From contig NZ_WHNZ01000022.1 of NCBI RefSeq assembly GCF_013141725.1, positions 248,001 through 312,000 on the forward strand: 64,000 nt of DNA. Direction: 5' to 3'. The DNA comes from Paenibacillus planticolens. GTDB lineage: Bacteria > Bacillota > Bacilli > Paenibacillales > NBRC-103111. Below are positions 1 through 7,930 of this stretch, piece after piece; the stretch's first letter is position 1; each line of letters begins with the position of its first letter. Position numbers and translations under genes: made by a program. Below the pieces are notes generated by a model. The model worked only from the letters and a program-made list of their open reading frames with translations, was not told where the DNA came from and made no database searches.

Positions 1-2518
1 CTTTCGGTGTCACGCCTTCAGGTAATTCAAAACCTTTCAATGCCGCGGTAATTTTAGCACTAACTCCTGTTTTGTTGGAGTCGTTAATTTTGGCTGTTAC
101 TTTAACAAGCTGCTGCTGATTTTCACGCGCTAGGGACGCAGCGCCCTTCGTTTCATTGATTTTGGCTACTTCTTTTAACAGAATCGTTGATCCGTTTGCT
201 CCCGTTAAAGGAATATTGCCTAGTTTTTCAAGCGTATTTTTGTCCGATTTGTCTAACGATACCGTTGTTGTATAAACGATATTATCAAATTTCATATCTC
301 CCAGATTTTGTTTTTGAATCCAGGCACGTGCTGTATCACGGACAGAGGATGAGCTTAAGCCGTAGGCTCTCGCTTTTTTCTGATCCACAGCAATCTCTAT
401 CTCTGTTTTTGCATCACTTAAATTATCTTCAATCTCGGCAAGCTCAGGGAAGGTTTGCAGCTTTTCTTTCACCATCTTAGCTGCTTTCTCCAGTTGAAGC
501 TGATCCTCACCCTGCAAGGTATAGGCAAAATCCGTCGAAGAAGTTCCGAAATCGCCTTCCATGGTTTTAGGCTCAACTTCTGAACCGTTCGGCAATTCAG
601 AAAGAATGTAAGCTTTCATTTGATCTTTTACTTTATTCGCATCTACATTGTCGTTCACTTGGACGAAAATCTGTGAAGCATACGGCGTCCGTTCGTCATC
701 TTTGCCGGCATAACCGACCAAGGATTCAACGAATTTAAACACAGGCTCGCCTTTCGAATCTTTGGTATCTAAAAAGACGGTTTCGATCTCTTTCGTTTTC
801 GCATCTGTCGCTTCAAATGAAGTCGAATACGGCAGTTTCAATTGGAAATACATCGTTGTCGCTGCTTTTGAGCTAGGCAAGAAAGAAACCGATAGAAACG
901 GAATCGTACCCGCCATTGTCACTACTAGCATAAGCAGAGAGAGAAGCAATGTTTTAATGCGATTTTTCAAGCTCCAAGTCAATACTTTTTCATAGAACGT
1001 TGTCAGCTTAGTCGGCTTCGACTCATCGTGACTTACTTTGCCTGGTTTACTGCGCAGAACAAGCAGTTTAGCCAACATCGGAATGACCGTTAAAGCTACA
1101 ATCAAGGAGGAAAGCAGCGCACACGCAATCGTTAGCGCGAACGGTCTAAAGAACCCGCCAATAACGCCCGTAACCAAAGCAAGCGGTGCAAATACCCCTA
1201 CGGTGGCAAGTGTGGAGGACGTAATCGCCATCGAAACCTGCTTCGTAGCTAAAGCAATAACGGACTCCTTGCGCTCCTGCGCTTTTTCCAAAGAGGCGTA
1301 TATGTTTTCAATAACAACAATCGAGTCATCCACAACCCGCCCTACTGCGATAAAAATACCGCCGAGCGTCATCGTATTAAGCGTTAAATTCAAGGATGAC
1401 ATCAATAGCAAGGTAATTAAAATGGAAAGCGGAATCGAGACAAGAACGATAAGCGTCATCCGTACATTGCGGAGGAAGACGAGAATCATCAAGGATGCCA
1501 ATACAGCCCCCACGATTCCTTCGCGAACCAATCCAGTGATGGATTCCTTAATCTGGTCTGCGCTGTCGTAGGTGTTCTTAAACGTAACGTTCGGCAGCGT
1601 AGTTTTCCACCCGTGAATTTGCTTCTCGATAGCTGCTGAGAATTCTACCGCATTTGCGCTGCCTGCTTTGTACAAAATCATCCCAATCGCAGGTTTGCCA
1701 TCCAAACGGCCAATGAAATTTGATTCTGTAATCGCCTTGACGTTGGCAATCTGATTGAGCGTTACGATATCTCCCTTAGGCGTTGTGATTTCAAGCTGCT
1801 CCAATTCGTACAAACTGGATAAGTTGCCTGTTACACGTGTCATCTTGTTGTTGCCGCTAATTTCTACACTGCCGATCGGACTTTTCGTAGCGGCGGAATT
1901 AATCGCATTGGACACTTGGCCCGGCGACAAGCCATAGACATCAAGCGCAGACGCATCAAGTTCAATGTCAAGCGAGGTATCCCTGGCTCCGATTACGTCC
2001 ATATGGTCAATCCCTTTAATTCCTTCAAGACCCGGCTTAATTTTATCTTTAAAAGATTTATCAAGCTCCGTTTGGCTGATTCCGTTATCCGCATAAGCAA
2101 CTAAATAGTTGGAAGGGAAGGAAGCCGCGCCAAAAGTTGATGCTTTCGGTGTTCCCGCAGTTGCCGGAAGAGAAACTTCAGCCAGCATATCCTGCACAGC
2201 TTGTTTCTTCTTATCCGTGTCCACGTTTTGCTTGAACATCAGAATGATCATGGAGAAGTTATCGCTGGATGTCGATTGCATGGAATCCAAATCTTCGATA
2301 TTCGCGAGCTTCTTCTCGATAGGAGATGTGATTTCATCCATGACATCCTTCGGCGCACCGGTATACGTTGTCGTTACGGCAACAACCGGGAAAGAAACGT
2401 TCGGCATGTTCTCTACTTTAAGCTGCGAAGATGAATATAAGCCGCCTACAAAAAGCATGATCATAATAATGAATAATGCCGAAACATTTTTCATGGAAAA
2501 GTGTGTAAGTCGATTCAT
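1..2518 (-). CDS. RND efflux transporter permease, 3' end cut by window edge
   Basis: This is an inner-membrane resistance-nodulation-division pump of the AcrB/SwrC type, which uses the proton gradient to export drugs or lipopeptides. About 839 N-terminal residues are present; the gene runs off the left edge, and the family is usually about 1,030 residues. The frame is open throughout the stretches I translated. The N-terminus (MNRLTHFSMKN followed by a hydrophobic helix) and the porter-domain text ending in PVVAVTTTYTGAPKDVMDEI are typical of the family. The start is the ATG preceded by GGGGAG. It lies 115 nt downstream of a sensor kinase gene, past a terminator, and has a tandem direct repeat upstream, so the adjacent response regulator probably controls it. 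The substrate cannot be told from sequence. Confidence 0.93.
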   Translation of the reverse strand, partial: MNRLTHFSMKNVSALFIIMIMLFVGGLYSSSQLKVENMPNVSFPVVAVTTTYTGAPKDVMDEITSPIEKKLANIEDLDSMQSTSSDNFSMIILMFKQNVDTDKKKQAVQDMLAEVSLPATAGTPKASTFGAASFPSNYLVAYADNGISQTELDKSFKDKIKPGLEGIKGIDHMDVIGARDTSLDIELDASALDVYGLSPGQVSNAINSAATKSPIGSVEISGNNKMTRVTGNLSSLYELEQLEITTPKGDIVTLNQIANVKAITESNFIGRLDGKPAIGMILYKAGSANAVEFSAAIEKQIHGWKTTLPNVTFKNTYDSADQIKESITGLVREGIVGAVLASLMILVFLRNVRMTLIVLVSIPLSILITLLLMSSLNLTLNTMTLGGIFIAVGRVVDDSIVVIENIYASLEKAQERKESVIALATKQVSMAITSSTLATVGVFAPLALVTGVIGGFFRPFALTIACALLSSLIVALTVIPMLAKLLVLRSKPGKVSHDESKPTKLTTFYEKVLTWSLKNRIKTLLLSLLMLVVTMAGTIPFLSVSFLPSSKAATTMYFQLKLPYSTSFEATDAKTKEIETVFLDTKDSKGEPVFKFVESLVGYAGKDDERTPYASQIFVQVNDNVDANKVKDQMKAYILSELPNGSEVEPKTMEGDFGTSSTDFAYTLQGEDQLQLEKAAKMVKEKLQTFPELAEIEDNLSDAKTEIEIAVDQKKARAYGLSSSSVRDTARAWIQKQNLGDMKFDNIVYTTTVSLDKSDKNTLEKLGNIPLTGANGSTILLKEVAKINETKGAASLARENQQQLVKVTAKINDSNKTGVSAKITAALKGFELPEGVTPK

Positions 2519-2566
2519 TCCTGTACTCCCCTCATATCATCATTGTTTCTATAAGATACAATTCGA

Positions 2567-2585
2567 ATATGAACCCAATATGAAC
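2567..2585 (-). promoter_or_regulatory. Tandem direct repeat, likely OmpR-family regulator site
   Basis: Two identical copies of GTTCATAT (minus strand) lie exactly 11 bp apart, at 2578-2585 and 2567-2574, about 50 bp upstream of the RND pump start. One-turn-spaced direct repeats are the usual binding pattern of OmpR/PhoB-type winged-helix response regulators, and such a regulator is encoded at 4022-4699. The link is inferred. Confidence 0.55.
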
Positions 2586-2592
2586 AAACAGC

Positions 2593-2623
2593 AAAAAAGC
2601 TTGGAAATATGCTTTCCAAGCTT
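2593..2623 (-). terminator. Rho-independent terminator after the histidine kinase gene
   Basis: On the minus strand a perfect 11-bp stem (AAGCTTGGAAA paired with TTTCCAAGCTT, five-base loop) runs into a T tract. It lies directly after the kinase stop codon, so the RND gene should need its own promoter or read-through. Confidence 0.85.
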
Positions 2624-2633
2624 ACCCTGTTCA

Positions 2634-4025
2634 TCATTTCTTCAATTGATAGGTCAAAATCGGTATTGTAACCAGGAATTGGGAACCTTTTCCTTGTTCG
2701 CTCTCTACTTCAATCGTCCCTTGGTGCAGATCAATAATTTTCCGGACAATCGCCAGTCCAAGCCCGCTCCCGGTGTCCCGCTGTCTGGCTTGATCCGCTT
2801 TGAAGAACCGTTCAAAAATTCGGCCTTGATCCTCTTCGGACATGCCGATCCCATTATCTTGGATCCAGACCTGCACACGATCTCTCAACGGGACTAGTTT
2901 GATAAAAATATGCCCGCCGGCCGGCGTAAATTTGACCGCATTCCCAATCAAATTCATCCAGACCTGATTCAATTGATCGGCATCCGCCGAAATTTTCACT
3001 CTTGGCAATGATAAATCCATATCAAGCTCTTTTTCTGACCATAGCGGCTCATAGAAGACAACGATTCTTCTCAGCTGTTCATCCAAATCAAACGTTGTCG
3101 GGTGAAACGGATGATGCTCGGATTCCAGTGAAGCGAGTTTTAACAAATTATCGCTGAGCCGGGACAACCGCTCACTTTCCCGTTCGATGATTTCCAAGTA
3201 GCGCGCACGCTCGGACTCCTCGATTTCGGACCCCCGCAGCGCTTTAGAGAAACCGCGGATCGAGGTCAGCGGCGTTTGGAACTCATGGGACACATTCGAA
3301 ACGAAGTCCTGGCGCATCTGCTCAAGCTGCTTCAGCTCGCCCGCCATATGATTGAAGCTGTCCGCCAACTGTCCCAGCTCGTCCTTCTGCTTCATAGGCA
3401 CATGCACATTGAAATTTCCCCGGGCGAGCCGCTGTGTGGCCACCGTCAGCTTCTTCAGCGGGTTCACAATATAGCGGGAGGCGATGAGTATGAGCAAGCT
3501 GCCCACGACAAGCACGATAACAAGAACCGTAATGATCGCTGTCTGCACTTGACGACGGGTCGTCTCGGATAAATTCGGATGAATGAAGAGAGCAAACGTC
3601 TTATCTCCGACCTTAAGCGGGATGCCTACTTTCATATCGCTGAGCGGATCTCTGATCATGCCATAATCCAAACTTTTGAACATACTGCCTTTCAAAACAA
3701 AGGCTACTTCCGAGGCGCTGATACGGGGGACTCCGTTTTTATTTAATGAAACTACCGTCATTGGCTCGCCATTCTCGTTAAATAGGGTGAAAATGTAATT
3801 TTCATTAAAACGGTTGCTCTCCTTCACGAAAGTATCCAGCTGCCTCACCTGCATATTTTCGCTTAACTTGACGATTTGACTGCCGATGGCGAGCATTTCA
3901 TCCTGAAATTCGTTCGTTATCAAACTTCTGAAAAATAACGTGGCCAGCGGGAAGGCGACCGATACGCTCACGACCACTACCGCCAGGAAAGTCAGGACGA
4001 CACGGAGGTAGAGCGACTTGATCAT
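2634..4025 (-). CDS. Sensor histidine kinase of a two-component system
   Basis: This is a membrane-bound sensor kinase of 463 residues. Transmembrane helices at about 8-32 and 162-183 bracket an extracellular sensor region of about 130 residues. A HAMP linker follows at about 183-236. The phosphoacceptor is His247 in the VSHEFQTPLTS motif. The ATPase domain shows an N box with Asn358 and Asn362, DNGIGM at 390-395 and GSGLGL at 419-424, so it looks catalytically complete. Its start overlaps the response regulator stop by four bases (ATGA), indicating translational coupling. The signal is unknown; the neighbouring efflux pump suggests an envelope or antimicrobial stress. Confidence 0.95.
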   Translation of the reverse strand: MIKSLYLRVVLTFLAVVVVSVSVAFPLATLFFRSLITNEFQDEMLAIGSQIVKLSENMQVRQLDTFVKESNRFNENYIFTLFNENGEPMTVVSLNKNGVPRISASEVAFVLKGSMFKSLDYGMIRDPLSDMKVGIPLKVGDKTFALFIHPNLSETTRRQVQTAIITVLVIVLVVGSLLILIASRYIVNPLKKLTVATQRLARGNFNVHVPMKQKDELGQLADSFNHMAGELKQLEQMRQDFVSNVSHEFQTPLTSIRGFSKALRGSEIEESERARYLEIIERESERLSRLSDNLLKLASLESEHHPFHPTTFDLDEQLRRIVVFYEPLWSEKELDMDLSLPRVKISADADQLNQVWMNLIGNAVKFTPAGGHIFIKLVPLRDRVQVWIQDNGIGMSEEDQGRIFERFFKADQARQRDTGSGLGLAIVRKIIDLHQGTIEVESEQGKGSQFLVTIPILTYQLKK

Positions 4026-4699
4026 CCCTTCACCTCAAGTCTGTACCCCAATCCGCGGATCGTAGCGATCCGAAACTCTTCCGTCAGCGGCTCAAAGCGC
4101 TCCCGCAATCTTTTGATATGAACATCAATCGTCCGGTCGTCGCCTTCGTAATCGATCCCCCAAATTTGTTCGATGAGCTGCGTTCTTGTGAAAATTTGCG
4201 CAGGATAGCTGGCCAGCTTGTACAGCAGTTCAAACTCTTTCAACGGGAGACCCAGCCGCCCATCCTGGAAGCGAACTTCGAAAGCCGTGCGGTCAATGAT
4301 GACATTTCCGATCGTGATCGTCTGAGAGGCGTTGATGCGATAACGCTTCAAGAGCGCTTTAACCCGCATGACAAGCTCCAAAGGGTCAAAGGGCTTCACG
4401 AGGTAGTCATCCGTCCCCAGTTGAAACCCTTTCACCTTGTGGACGGACTCGCTTTTGGCGGTCACCATCAGAAGGGGCATATCTTCGTAACGCGCTCTTA
4501 ACTCGCGGCAAAGCTCCCAACCGTCCATCAAGGGCATCATAATATCCAGAACGACTAAATCCGCCGGGGTCGTTTCGAGCATGTTGAGCGCCTCAACGCC
4601 ATTGCTGGCTTGCATCACCGTCAAACCTTCTCCAATCAAATAAACGCGTATCAACTCTCTGATATCTGCGTCATCATCCACCACCATGATTCTCGTCAC
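4022..4699 (-). CDS. OmpR/PhoB-family response regulator
   Basis: This 225-residue DNA-binding response regulator has a receiver domain with the acidic pocket DDD at 8-10, phosphoacceptor Asp52 in LDIMMP, Thr80 and Lys102 (VKPFD). A C-terminal winged helix ends in IATIRGLGYRLE. The start used is a GTG; an in-frame ATG four codons later is an alternative, and neither has a strong ribosome binding site. It is the partner of the overlapping kinase. It lies 37 nt after queC on the same strand, so some read-through from the que genes is possible. Its likely target is the RND pump with 11-bp spaced repeats. Confidence 0.95.
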   Translation of the reverse strand: MTRIMVVDDDADIRELIRVYLIGEGLTVMQASNGVEALNMLETTPADLVVLDIMMPLMDGWELCRELRARYEDMPLLMVTAKSESVHKVKGFQLGTDDYLVKPFDPLELVMRVKALLKRYRINASQTITIGNVIIDRTAFEVRFQDGRLGLPLKEFELLYKLASYPAQIFTRTQLIEQIWGIDYEGDDRTIDVHIKRLRERFEPLTEEFRIATIRGLGYRLEVKG

Positions 4700-4736
4700 G
4701 ATATGCCCTGCCTTTCTTTGGCTGCCAAGCTACCTT

Positions 4737-5441
4737 TTACAAATACGGAATAGGGTCCTTAGAACCTGCTTCCTCGAAGCCTTTCAAACGCAAACGACAG
4801 CTGTCGCAAACTCCGCACGCTTCCGCTTTTCCATTGTAGCAAGAGGTTGTCAGCTCATACGGAACACCGATTTTCAAGCCTTCTTCAATGATTTTCGCTT
4901 TCGTCCAGTCAATGAGAGGCGTTTGAATCGTGATACCTTTGCCTTCAACACCTACTTTGGTAGCAAGGGCAATGACTTCTTCTACTTTATGAATAAATTC
5001 AGGACGGCAATCCGGGTATCCGCTGTAATCAAGGGCGTTCACCCCGATATAAATCGCCTCGGAGCCTGTTACTTCCGCATAAGACGTTGCGATAGATAAA
5101 AAGAGCAGATTGCGCCCCGGTACGTAGGTCACAGGGATCTCGGATTCCTCGGATTCTCCGTTCATGACGTTTGGCACGTCAATGCTATCGTCCGTTAACG
5201 CGCTGCCGCCAAAATCACGCAAAAAATCAAGTTTGATGATTTTGTGGCGCCGGCTCACACCATAATGCTCCGCGACTTGCTTCGCATTATCCAATTCAAT
5301 CTTATGGCGCTGCCCATAGTCAAAAGAAATCGGATACAGATCGTATCCTGCCTCCTTGGCAAGGCCCATGCAAGTTGTGCTGTCTAATCCGCCGCTCAAA
5401 ATAATAACGGCTCTCTTCTTGTTATCGTTGATTACGCTCAT
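4737..5441 (-). CDS. queC: 7-cyano-7-deazaguanine (preQ0) synthase QueC
   Basis: QueC converts 7-carboxy-7-deazaguanine, ammonia and ATP to preQ0, a cytoplasmic step toward queuosine in tRNA. The 234-residue protein shows the PP-loop ATP-binding motif SGGLDS at 16-21 and a C-terminal zinc-binding set, Cys201, Cys209, Cys212 and Cys215. Length and motifs match the family. It is the last gene of the queD-queE-queC run, 59 nt after queE. An AGAGGTG ribosome binding site precedes the ATG. No queF, needed for the next step to preQ1, follows here. Confidence 0.97.
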   Translation of the reverse strand: MSVINDNKKRAVIILSGGLDSTTCMGLAKEAGYDLYPISFDYGQRHKIELDNAKQVAEHYGVSRRHKIIKLDFLRDFGGSALTDDSIDVPNVMNGESEESEIPVTYVPGRNLLFLSIATSYAEVTGSEAIYIGVNALDYSGYPDCRPEFIHKVEEVIALATKVGVEGKGITIQTPLIDWTKAKIIEEGLKIGVPYELTTSCYNGKAEACGVCDSCRLRLKGFEEAGSKDPIPYL

Positions 5442-5500
5442 GAAGACACCTCTTTTTTCTATTTATATTGGAAAAAAGGGATACCGCGGCTCGCGCGCGA

Positions 5501-6181
5501 CTAAACGCCGCGCATCGCCGGATCCCAAATAATTTTGTGCAGCTGCATATTGAGCTTTACTTTGGAAAGCCCCGCTTCCAGCATCAGCTGGACGAGCTTA
5601 TGCGGCGGCATCGTCTCCCACACCGGGCTGAACATCGGCAGCGCCTTCGTCGGATGCTGCTCCAGCACGTCCACCGCTGTGCGGAAATCGTGCTCGCTGC
5701 CGATGACGAACTTCAGCTCATCCTGCTCGCGCAGCAGGCTGAGGTTGCTGACAATCATCTGCTCCATCTCACCGGAGTCGGGCAGCTTGAAGTCCATAAT
5801 GTATCGCACCTTCGGCGAGGACACACGCTCTACGAACATGGCGAGATCGATCGCGCCGTTCGTCTCGATGTGCAGGTCGTCGACCTGCTCCAACTCGGCG
5901 AGCGCTTCGACCAGCGCAAGCGACTTCTCGCCGTACAGGAGCGGCTCGCCGCCGGTCAAACAAATATGCCGGGAGCGGAACGTTGTGACTTTGCTGATAA
6001 TTTCAGCAATGGTCATGACGTTCTCCGCTTCCGCGGGCGGGTAGCTGTACTTGGTATCGCACCAGGTACAGCGCAGGTTGCAACCAAAAAGACGGACGAA
6101 GACCGTAGGGAACCCGGCACGGGTTCCTTCGCCTTCAACCGTCTCGAAGATCTCGACCATCGGAATGCGGATATCTCGCAT
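5501..6181 (-). CDS. queE: 7-carboxy-7-deazaguanine synthase QueE
   Basis: This radical SAM enzyme contracts 6-carboxy-tetrahydropterin to 7-carboxy-7-deazaguanine. The 226-residue protein carries the iron-sulfur motif with Cys34, Cys38 and Cys41 (CNLRCTWC) and the downstream LTGGEPL motif. The start is the ATG whose A is the last base of the queD stop (TAATG), so the two genes are translationally coupled. A longer in-frame start 20 codons upstream would lie inside queD and adds residues that do not look like family sequence. Local GC is higher than in neighbouring genes. Confidence 0.96.
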   Translation of the reverse strand: MRDIRIPMVEIFETVEGEGTRAGFPTVFVRLFGCNLRCTWCDTKYSYPPAEAENVMTIAEIISKVTTFRSRHICLTGGEPLLYGEKSLALVEALAELEQVDDLHIETNGAIDLAMFVERVSSPKVRYIMDFKLPDSGEMEQMIVSNLSLLREQDELKFVIGSEHDFRTAVDVLEQHPTKALPMFSPVWETMPPHKLVQLMLEAGLSKVKLNMQLHKIIWDPAMRGV

Positions 6182-6654
6182 TATTCTTCCTCCTCCATCA
6201 TCGAGCGGGTGATGGCCGCGTAAGAGGTCGGGGTCTCCCACAGCCGGATTTCTTCCAACTGAATGGCAGGATGCAGCTTCTCTTCCAGAAGCGCCTGATG
6301 AATCTCCTCATACATCCAAACAATCATATTCTCAGCCGTTGTATTCATAGGCGGCAGCACGTCATTCAAATATTTATGATCCAAACGATCAATGACGCGT
6401 TCTTTCGCAATGCGTTTAATATCTCCAAAATCTATCGCGATCCCCCGGCTGTCTACCTTGCCGCGCATAATGACTTGCAGCTTGTAAGTGTGGCCGTGCA
6501 GATTTTTACATTTTCCCTCATAACAATGCAAATGATGCGCACTGTCAAACGTAAATTCCTTGGAAATCAAAACGGATTTGTGATGATATTTTAATTGGTT
6601 CTCTGTGATGTCGCGCCCCAACATTTGCACATCTCTTGGGATTTCATAGCTCAT
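6181..6654 (-). CDS. queD: 6-carboxy-tetrahydropterin synthase QueD
   Basis: QueD converts dihydroneopterin triphosphate to 6-carboxy-tetrahydropterin, the substrate of the adjacent QueE. The protein has the PTPS fold signature: zinc-binding histidines in SAHHLHCYEGKCKNLHGH, with the catalytic cysteine in the same stretch, and a later LDHKYLND motif. The ATG at 6654 is preferred because AGAGGTG sits six bases upstream; an in-frame GTG nine bases earlier is too close to that site. It is the first gene of the que operon, with a good sigma-A promoter just upstream. Confidence 0.95.
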   Translation of the reverse strand: MSYEIPRDVQMLGRDITENQLKYHHKSVLISKEFTFDSAHHLHCYEGKCKNLHGHTYKLQVIMRGKVDSRGIAIDFGDIKRIAKERVIDRLDHKYLNDVLPPMNTTAENMIVWMYEEIHQALLEEKLHPAIQLEEIRLWETPTSYAAITRSMMEEEE

Positions 6655-6693
6655 ATCTATCACCTCTTAATTTAGAAAAAAACAGTACTCTAC

Positions 6694-6722
6694 ATTATAT
6701 CATGAGGTGCCATTTCTCACAA
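6694..6722 (-). promoter_or_regulatory. Sigma-A promoter of the queDEC operon
   Basis: On the minus strand TTGTGA (6722-6717) and TATAAT (6699-6694) are separated by 17 bases. The resulting leader is only about 35 nt and contains no recognisable preQ1 riboswitch. Confidence 0.7.
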
Positions 6723-6723
6723 T

Positions 6724-7020
6724 CTATCTAATATCTTCCTCCGGATGAGTCCTCTTTCTTTTTTGCGCCCAATCCAAGTGGCCCCTAATTTCCTGCATCC
6801 GCTCATTCTCATCGCGCAAATCCGATTCAATCATGGCCATTAAACAGGCAATCTGCTGGACAACCGTATCGGGAAGCTCTACCTCTTCCACTGATTTCAC
6901 AATATAAAGAAGGCATTGCAGCGTTTCATCCATCAGGCTCTTCTTGTTGCCGGTTAGAACAACTTCTGACAAAAAAACAAGATGGCTCAGCTCTTTCTGG
7001 GTCATTTTCAAGAGGGACAT
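6724..7020 (-). CDS. Small hypothetical protein, about 98 residues
   Basis: I do not recognise this family. The protein is leucine-rich, mostly helical in appearance, with a charged C-terminus (QKRKRTHPEED) and no signal peptide or membrane segment. The ATG at 7020 is preferred because AGGAAAGGGG lies immediately upstream; an in-frame ATG at 7038 has no ribosome binding site. It stands alone between the que promoter and a divergent nitroreductase gene. No function is proposed. Confidence 0.7.
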   Translation of the reverse strand: MSLLKMTQKELSHLVFLSEVVLTGNKKSLMDETLQCLLYIVKSVEEVELPDTVVQQIACLMAMIESDLRDENERMQEIRGHLDWAQKRKRTHPEEDIR

Positions 7021-7071
7021 CCCCTTTCCTGCTTCCATTATCCAACATTTTCCGACATCACGAAAGACCCC

Positions 7072-7100
7072 TTGACAGCTTCAACTATAACATTTATGAT
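7072..7100 (+). promoter_or_regulatory. Strong sigma-A promoter of the nitroreductase gene
   Basis: TTGACA (7072-7077), 17 bases, then TATGAT (7095-7100). The leader to the start codon is about 115 nt and carries a short inverted repeat GTAAA/TTTAC (7105-7128) that could be an operator, though it is too short to assign. Confidence 0.8.
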
Positions 7101-7223
7101 TACAGTAAATTGTTATTGATTAGTTTACAGTTAAACGTCTTTTTTCAATCATTTTACAGAATTCTTTGGAGCCTAAGAAAACACACTAAAAAGAATCAAT
7201 TCTAATCCTTGGAGGGAAATTAC

Positions 7224-7853
7224 ATGAGCACACAAGTACAAACCGATGTTTTAAAAGTTTTGGAAGACCGTCGTTCCGTGAAGCAATACCAAGCCGGGCA
7301 CAAGATGCCTAAAGCCGATCTTGAGCAATTATTAACTTCTACTTCGCAAGCTCCATCCGCTTGGAATCTTCAACACTGGAAGCTTCTTGTGATTGACGAT
7401 CCTGCGCAAAAAGAAAAATTGCTTCCAATTGCCTACGGCCAAAAGCAAATCATCGAAAGTTCTGTCGTTATCGCCGTTCTGGGTGATCTTGAAGCGAACA
7501 AAAATGCTGAGCTAGTTTTCGGCCCTGCGGTAGAAGCTGGATTCATGCCGAAAGAAGTGAAAGACAACCTCATCGCTCAAATCAATGGCGCTTATCAATA
7601 TCCGCAAGTCGCTCGCGACCAAGCGCTTACTAATGCTTCCCTTGCTGCTATGCAGTTGATGGTTGCAGCCAAAGCAATGGGCTACGACACTTGCCCAATG
7701 GGTGGTTACGATGCAGCTAAATTTGTTGAAGCTTTCAACGTTCCTGCACGTTATGTTCCGGTTATGCTGATCAGCGTTGGTTTGGCAGCAACGCCTGCGC
7801 GTCCTTCAGGCCGTCTTACATTGGATCAAATCACTGTTTCCAACACGTTCTAA
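7224..7853 (+). CDS. Nitroreductase-family flavoprotein
   Basis: This is a predicted FMN- and NAD(P)H-dependent reductase of the cytoplasmic nitroreductase family, acting on nitroaromatics or quinones. The 209-residue protein begins with the FMN-phosphate contact RRSVKQY. SAWNLQHWKLLV, the central GAYQYPQ region and the C-terminal ISVGLAATPARPSGRL are typical of the family. The ATG at 7224 follows GGAGGG; the upstream in-frame TTG overlaps that site and is rejected. It is monocistronic, with its own strong promoter and a downstream terminator. Confidence 0.9.
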   Translation: MSTQVQTDVLKVLEDRRSVKQYQAGHKMPKADLEQLLTSTSQAPSAWNLQHWKLLVIDDPAQKEKLLPIAYGQKQIIESSVVIAVLGDLEANKNAELVFGPAVEAGFMPKEVKDNLIAQINGAYQYPQVARDQALTNASLAAMQLMVAAKAMGYDTCPMGGYDAAKFVEAFNVPARYVPVMLISVGLAATPARPSGRLTLDQITVSNTF

Positions 7854-7872
7854 TAGTATTCCTATCTAACGT

Positions 7873-7915
7873 AAAAAGGCATGGCTCTCATTTAGTTGGG
7901 AGTTCATGCCTTTTT
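7873..7915. terminator. Bidirectional intrinsic terminator
   Basis: An AAAAAGGCATG arm pairs with CATGCCTTTTT, with a second short stem (CTC/GAG) in the loop. A/T tracts on both sides let it serve the nitroreductase gene and the convergent gene ending at 7931. Confidence 0.85.
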
Positions 7916-7930
7916 ATCATGATTGAACGG

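Noticed and set aside
5468..6223. Plus-strand open frame of 251 residues opposite queE
   Set aside because: It is a mirror frame of a well-supported radical SAM gene in a GC-rich stretch; composition is Arg/His/Leu-rich and uninformative.
6655..6722. preQ1 riboswitch upstream of queD
   Set aside because: The promoter leaves a leader of about 35 nt with neither the hairpin nor the A-rich tail of that riboswitch.
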